From Argentina anserina (taxonomy: Eukaryota; Streptophyta; Magnoliopsida; Rosales; Rosaceae), in assembly GCF_933775445.1 (NCBI RefSeq), contig NC_065876.1:5022001-5086000 (forward strand): a stretch of 64,000 nucleotides of DNA, given 5' to 3'. A program made the translations under genes and the position numbers. The notes under the pieces are model-generated. The model was not told the DNA's origin. It saw only the letters and a list, made by a program, of their open reading frames with translations, and did not search any database. Positions 58,668 to 64,000 of this stretch are shown here, one piece after another (the stretch's first letter is position 1; the number at the start of each line of letters is the position of its first letter).

Positions 58668-61253
58668 GGTGACGACTCTGTTGTTGGTTTACACGCGGTG
58701 GAGAAGGAAGCCAAAAACCCAGATATGAAGAAGCAGAGAAGCCTTAAACCCTAGTGTACTTTATGAGCTCTAAGACAACGTAATTGTCGCCCCTTGTTTT
58801 TCTTGTAATTCTATATCTGCCCTATGCGGCTATGCTTGTAATCTTACTGGGATTATTTGGGCCAGTCTTACACTCTTACTCGACCAACCTTTATTTGTGC
58901 ACAGTTTCGTACCATATGGCAAACTGGGGGTTTGGGCCAGGTGGGCATAAATTCCCCGATCCGATTCCAAAATTTATCGGGATTTGATAGGTTTGAAATT
59001 TAGAAACGTTAATCTTTCAATCCCGTCTCGTATGATTATGGTAGGATGAGACGCAGGACAAATAGTTCAAGTCTTGTTTAATCATATTTCGTTCTACTTT
59101 TAATAAAAACTTAAAAATTATTATTAGTTGTGTCAAAATGAAACTAGTTCATATTCTTAATAACTTTGGTAATGGTAATTTATAATACTTTAGAACATTA
59201 TATGCATTTCGTTTGTTAAAATTTCATTGTTGAATTCATAATTTTATTAATGAAAACATTAAAAATATAGGTTTTTTATTTAAATTCCTGAGATTGAGAG
59301 ATTGAGAGATTGAGAGATTGGGTCGTCCCGTCCTGATCCCCACCGAGATAAATCTAGGTGGGATAAATTTAAAAAACACATGTCTCGTCCGTCCCCGTCT
59401 AGAGTTTAAACAGTGGGACTGGCCGCGTGATTAGTACCATCCCATCCCATCCCATGCCCAGGCCAGATGGGACAATTAAAAATGTTTGTAATAATTCCAT
59501 TATTAAGTTTGAATATGGAGTAACCACGAAACTTGTTATGTGTCTATGTGCCTGTTAGCTGCAACCGCAATGGGGCGTAGGTTCGATATTGGCTTCAACT
59601 TCATTCTCCTCCTCTTGGGCTTGTCAGCTTAGGAGAGAGCAACAATGAGCAAAAGAAGAATTTGGTGCCAAAATATTGCGCTTTTGGGGAAAATTTTATG
59701 GCAATGATTTTGAATTGATCTAAGTAAGCAACTTTACCAATATCACCGGGGTCGTAAGTAGTTATGCCACGTCAATATAATCTAGTTTATTATTTAGAAA
59801 AATAGAACAAAAGAGTAAACCCGAGGGCAAGGTTTATTTTGTGAGGAAGTGCAAATCGAATTTTCCACACAAATAGGTTTTCGAAAAAAGTTCACATCGA
59901 ACTTTCTTGTTTCTACATAAATGAGTTTTTTGAACAAAATTCACATAGAACTTCCCACATAAAAACATTTTTTGAAGAAAGTTCACAAGGAACTTTATGT
60001 TGAAAACCATTTTATGAAGAAAGTTCGCTATGAATTTTCATAGAAAATCGTTTTTCGAAGAGAAAACTTTTCGTAAGAAACTGTTCTCTGAAGAAAGTTC
60101 GTTGCAAATTTTATATAGAAAATCGTTTTCTGAAAAAAGTTCACATTAAACTTTCTGTATAAATACTAGATTGATCATAAGATTCATACCACACATGTCC
60201 CGACGAGTGCAAGTTACTGTCATCTACAAAAATATCAAAAAAAAATTTGAAAGCGAAATGATGTCCTCAAATGATCGTTATACAACATGACCGTACAATA
60301 GCAAACAAAAATATTTGAGGTTTCAAGGCTCATGAAAATTGACTGTCTCACTATCATAGAAGTTAGACATCAGCAAGAAACATGAATAATCTCCATCATT
60401 GGAATTCAAGTATCCTTATCAATCAAAAAGCAATAAATAAGCTATTATCTAGCGGCTAGAAGAAGTTCCAAGCTATAATAAGATTATAACAGAAGAAAAG
60501 ATTGCTGCTGGTTCCAATTATTTTCACTCATGCACTTATTACAACAAAAGATGATAATGGCCTAGTGCCTCAAATCAAAGCAAAATTTTAGGATGCGCTG
60601 CAGCTGCATCCATCACACAATCACACCACCACCCCACGTACATCATAATTTTCCCTCTTTATCCACATTCAGATCTTGTTGTATACTATACAACAGATGT
60701 ACCCCAAATTAGAGGGTGTTGTTGGCCATTTCAATCAACACGTATGCATTTCTTCCTCACAAGTCAAAGGAACTGCTTGGTTCTCATGATTTTTAAAGCA
60801 ATATGGAGTGCGCTGTATGAAACTAAAACTTGTTTCTGTTGAGACTTTACTCGTTGGATCACTTTACTCTCCCATTTAATAATTGTGTGTCTCTAAATGC
60901 TTTGTATGTCATCTTTGTGACCAAAACTAAATGCCACATTTAGGTTTCCTCCAAAATCTCAATGCAACAGCTATTGCTTCATAGTGCTGTTCGAGCAAAA
61001 CCATCTTTGATCCTAGATGTTTATACTCGAACTATCAAACATACACATGGATTATCGTTCTTCATCACAATGGAATTCAACCCTGGAACTGAAGCTTTAA
61101 GAACCCGAATCAGATCAAACACATGCATGATGCATGCTCTCATGTCACGCACATTTTCACGAAATTGATACACTCGCAATAACATACTCTTGTGTTTTGC
61201 ATGATTGTAAGCCATTTTCGCATGCAACAAATACGTAATAATGCGACACTTCT
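58668..61253. other. Intergenic, about 2.6 kb, repeat-rich
   Basis: Contains GATTGAGA iterations (59289-59320), CCCAT iterations (about 59437-59456) and a degenerate minisatellite (59865-60165). No gene recognised. The stretch around 60848-60890 resembles 37485-37535 (GGATCACTTTACTC.CCCA), so some sequence is shared with the AAA-relic region. Confidence 0.45.
59865..60165. repeat. Degenerate minisatellite
   Basis: About six to seven diverged copies of a ~40-45 bp unit containing GAAGAAAGTTCACA.GGAAC and TAGAAAATCGTTTT.GAA. Each unit is itself weakly palindromic (AAAGTTC...GAACTTT). Confidence 0.65.
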
Positions 61254-61635
61254 CCAGAGTGAAGCTTCATTCTGAAATTACATAGTAAAATTTCAATTTT
61301 GACACACTTTTTGGTTAAATTTTTTCACTATAAGTAATTCAGTATTGAGGTATGCTATTCAAAATAATCTCTACAAAATTTCATCTAATTCGGACATCGT
61401 TAAGGTATTGAAATTAGATTAAATCAATGAATGAATTAAAACTGTTCAACGTGAACCGTTCATGTAAATCTCAATTTTGAAAGCCCAAACTATTGTCCAA
61501 TTTGATGAAACTTTGTAGAGATGATCTTGAATAGCATACCTCAATATTGAATTGCTTATGGTGAAAAAATTTGACTGAAAAGTGTGCCAAAATTGGAACT
61601 GCACTCTGTAATTTCAGAGTGAAACTTTACTCTGG
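61254..61635. mobile_element. Foldback MITE-like element, about 380 bp
   Basis: Left arm from CCAGAGTGAAGCTTCA (61254) and right arm ending TGAAACTTTACTCTGG (61635) are imperfect inverted copies for about 140 bp. Shared landmarks include TCTGAAATTACA, GACACAC / GTGTGCC, TATTGAGGTATGCTATTCAA and its complement, and CTCTACAAA.TTTCATC. Arms are visibly diverged, so it is older than the element at 52318. Target duplication not clear. Confidence 0.7.
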
Positions 61636-61911
61636 ATAGAGACTGAATATATATATTTCAATGATACAAAACCTAGTATATATATAATATAAATCCCCAT
61701 CACCGATCACCCCGATCCATAGAGCCTCCACCAGAACGCAACAACAGTCGCCCTCACTCTATTATTGACTATTCAATCTCCCCCGTCTTTTCTTCCCACA
61801 CGTCTCCATTTGTCCTTTTGTCTTATTATGACTGCGTACTTCTACTACTCCCTCCTCTATCTCCATTAAGCTCAAACCTTCCTAGTTGTTCTTCCACAAT
61901 TCGACTCAACT

Positions 61912-63409
61912 ATGGCCGACATTTCCACCCTTCCGATCAACCCCAACTCCGGCTTTTCCCCGGAAACCAAAACCTTCCACTCTCTGCGCCCCCCGGTCCC
62001 TCTCCCGCCCCCTCTCCCTCTCCCACTACACCTTCTCCCTCCTCCACTCCTCCTTCGCCTCCCCTACCACATCCGTCCTCATCGACGCTGCCTCCTCCCT
62101 CCACATGTCCTACTCCCAATTCCACTCCCTCACTCTCTCCCTCTCCCCCCTCATCTCCAAGTCCCAAGTCGCCTATATCCTCTCCCCTGCCTCCCTCCAC
62201 GTCCCCGTCCTCTACTCCTCTCACCTCGCCCTCGGCGTCATTTGTTGGAGAGGAGAGATCTAACATCTAAGAAGTGACAAATAAAATTGAGATTATAAGT
62301 GGGTGGATAATAACCAATTATACCGAGACCTTTTGTGATTAAAACCCAACACATGTGAGGTGGTTAAGTTGGGACAATATCGGTACAGTTGGTCAACGGG
62401 TCACGCTTGTCGCTGTCTAATATGGTATCAGAGCGGGTCCATCTCTAGTTGCGCCTCCAATCTGTCGTGGGCTCGATTTGAGTGCCACTTTGTCATGAGC
62501 CCATGATAGGGGTCATTATCATGCCATTGGACGGTCACCAAGTGTCGTTGATTACTGTACCTTGGTTTATTTCGTCCATGTGTGTGTGATGTTAATCTGT
62601 CACATGCAGATCTAAAAAATTAGGTTGCACGTGAGGGGGCGTGTTGGAGAGGAGAGATCCCACATCTAAGAAGTGACAAATAAAATAGAGATTATAAGTG
62701 GGTGAATAATAACCAATTGTACCGAAGCCTTTTGTGATTAAAACCCAACACCTGCGAGGTGGTTAAGTTGGGACAATATCAATACAGTTGGTCCACGGGT
62801 CACGTTTGTCGTTGTTTAACATCATTGTCTCCCCTGCCAACCCCATCGAGTCGCCCCACGAGGTCCATTTCCAGGTCCACCTCACCCTGCCGCCTTCGCC
62901 TTCGCCACGTCAGCAACTGCCCACAAACTCCCCAAGGGCCTCAGAACTATCCTCATCGACTCCCTGGAGTTTCTCTCCATGCTCGAGCCCACGACCCGGC
63001 CCGAGTCAAAGGCGTGGTGCTGACTTACCGAAACCTCATCGCCATGATCACCGGGATGCACGCGCTGGCGATAAATCCTGACCCTGCTGAGGCGGCGGCG
63101 GTGTCGCTGTTCACGCTGCCGATGTTCCACGTGTTCGGGTTCGTCATGCTGGTCCGGGCGGTGGCATTGGGCGAGACTTTGGTTCTTATGGAGAGGTTTG
63201 ATTTCGAAGGGATGCTCAAGGCGGTGGCGAGGTTTAAAGTGACGTACATGCCGGTGTCGCTGCCGCTGATTGTGGCGCTGGCCAAGTCGGAGCTGGCGAA
63301 GAAGTATGACCTCAGCTCGCAGAAGCTTCTCGGCTGCGGCGGCACGCCGTTGGTGAAAGAAACGACCGAGAGATTCATTCAGCGGTTTCCCAATGTGGAA
63401 ATTGTGCAG
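61912..63409 (+). pseudogene. 4-coumarate:CoA-ligase-like gene, broken by a TRIM insertion and deletions (first exon)
   Basis: ATG 61912 gives MADISTLPINPNSGFSPETK, then FHSLRPPVPLPP. A frameshift near 61995 moves homology to another frame (YTFSLLHSSF, VLIDAASSLHMSYSQFHSLT, SQVAYILSP, LHVPVLYSSHLALGVI). A TRIM element (62243-62821) interrupts at LALGVI|IVSPANPIESP. Further on, TRPESK joins directly to RVKGVVLTYRNLIAMITGMH, so the AMP-binding signature (SSGTTG-type) preceding KGV is deleted. The remainder (LFTLPMFHVFGFVMLVRAVA, ERFDFEGMLKAV, LLGCGG, NVEIVQ) is open to a donor at 63410. Later exons are not in the window. The family activates carboxylic acids (phenylpropanoid or peroxisomal oxylipin). 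Not functional. Confidence 0.85.
62243..62821 (+). mobile_element. TRIM-type LTR retroelement, 579 bp
   Basis: LTRs 62243-62422 and 62642-62821, 180 bp each, TGTTGGAG...TTTAACA (5' copy ends CTAATA). Primer-binding site TGGTATCAGAGC at 62423-62434. Internal 219 bp without an ORF, with GTGAGGGGGCG polypurine-like tract before the 3' LTR. Exact 5-bp target duplication TCATT (62238-62242 / 62822-62826). It lies inside the coding exon of the CoA-ligase-like gene. Confidence 0.93.
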
Positions 63410-64000
63410 GTTAGGAAAATAAAAAGTTACCAAATTTTGTATGATCACGATTTTAGTTAAAGTTACAGAATTGTTTTTATTGTTTTCAGTCAACCAATCT
63501 TTGTGTTTAATGAATAATATAGTAATTCAAGCTAAATATTTTCTACTTTGTAGCTATTTACTTTCTTAAAAAGGATAGACTTTCTGTATTGCTTGCATTT
63601 TGGCTGCTTGAGTAGCTAAAGCTTTAGACTTTTCAATTTTATATGAAGCATTTGAGTAATGAATCAATTAAGATAGGCTAATGCTACATTTCAATAATAC
63701 ACTGATAGCACTAGAGTTGTTATTGTAGAATGACTTACAAGACTTTTCTATGAGTATTAGATTATTAGCTGAGGTTAGACATGGAAGACTTTCATTGTTT
63801 TAGAATGACATTTGGCATTTGATTCCTTTTTGGAGATTGTGGGCTGCTACTTTTGTGGTATGGAAACATGTTAATTGGAGACTGGCTTCTGATCAGCTGA
63901 AGTTCATTTTCAAATCCAGTAGAGTCAGTAACCAGTTAACATCATGTGGGCTTCTTTAGTGGTATAAGCATGTACGTAGAGTAGATATTCTTAATATCAT
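63410..64000. other. Possible intron or flank of the CoA-ligase-like pseudogene
   Basis: Starts with a donor-like GTTAGG. No further exon (e.g. the GYGLTE region) is visible before the window ends, so it is either a long intron or unrelated sequence. Confidence 0.35.

Noticed and set aside
61818..62277. Four overlapping Pro/Ser- or Gly/Glu-rich ORFs over the same bases
   Set aside because: C-rich coding sequence of the CoA-ligase-like gene leaves several frames open. Only pieces of two frames match the family.

Overview
The window is nuclear DNA of a flowering plant, a dicot. Genes are split by short GT-AG introns, intergenic DNA is AT-rich, and the products are plant ones: chloroplast SecE1, chloroplast argininosuccinate synthase, a two-CBS-domain plastid-type protein, a mitochondrial pyruvate carrier and an O-fucosyltransferase. 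The protein spellings remind me of Rosaceae (strawberry/rose), but that is an impression and not a test.

Layout. 1-0.6 kb: 3' end of an unidentified gene. 1.1-2 kb: intronless DUF1664 gene. 2.6-5.8 kb: two broken tandem F-box/DUF295 genes. 6.5-7.2 kb (-): intronless CBS-domain gene. 7.6-11.2 kb: argininosuccinate synthase, 10 exons. 11.6-13.3 kb: organellar-type adenylate kinase homologue with a damaged first exon. 15.2-15.7 kb: SECE1. 16-16.9 kb: relics of a receptor kinase and an inositol transporter. 17.5-20.1 kb (-): LRR receptor-like pseudokinase with a shortened C-terminus. 23-24.7 kb (-): mTERF pseudogene split by a small LTR element. 26.6-29.7 kb: NOP56. 30.4-32.8 kb: cytosolic-type adenylate kinase. 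33.4-39 kb: F-box pseudogene, a second small LTR element, an AAA-ATPase relic, and an emptied duplicate of the F-box locus. 39.4-42.8 kb (-): aspartyl aminopeptidase, 11 exons. 43.7-46.1 kb: O-fucosyltransferase. 46.4-50.2 kb (-): beta-glucosidase gene that is probably frameshifted, plus a decayed neighbour. 51.9-54.7 kb: mitochondrial pyruvate carrier with a 1.2 kb foldback transposon in its 5'UTR intron. 55.3-58.7 kb (-): WDR74/Nsa1-like protein. 61.9-63.4 kb: 4-coumarate:CoA-ligase-like pseudogene broken by a third small LTR element.

Intact genes are mostly housekeeping. NOP56 (snoRNP core) and the WDR74-like protein (60S assembly) both serve ribosome biogenesis and both carry telo-box motifs upstream. 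Accessory families (F-box, kinase, beta-glucosidase, CoA ligase, mTERF, AAA-ATPase) are largely decaying.

I did not find a new defence or metabolic system. The most informative structures are mobile: a family of ~0.6 kb TRIM-type retroelements (three full copies and one remnant, two of them inside genes) and a near-perfect 1.2 kb palindrome with a 9-bp target duplication inside a transcribed intron. Exon joins were made by eye from splice sites, reading phase and remembered family sequences. All ten joins of the argininosuccinate synthase and all those of NOP56, adenylate kinase, aminopeptidase, O-fucosyltransferase, MPC and WDR74 keep frame.
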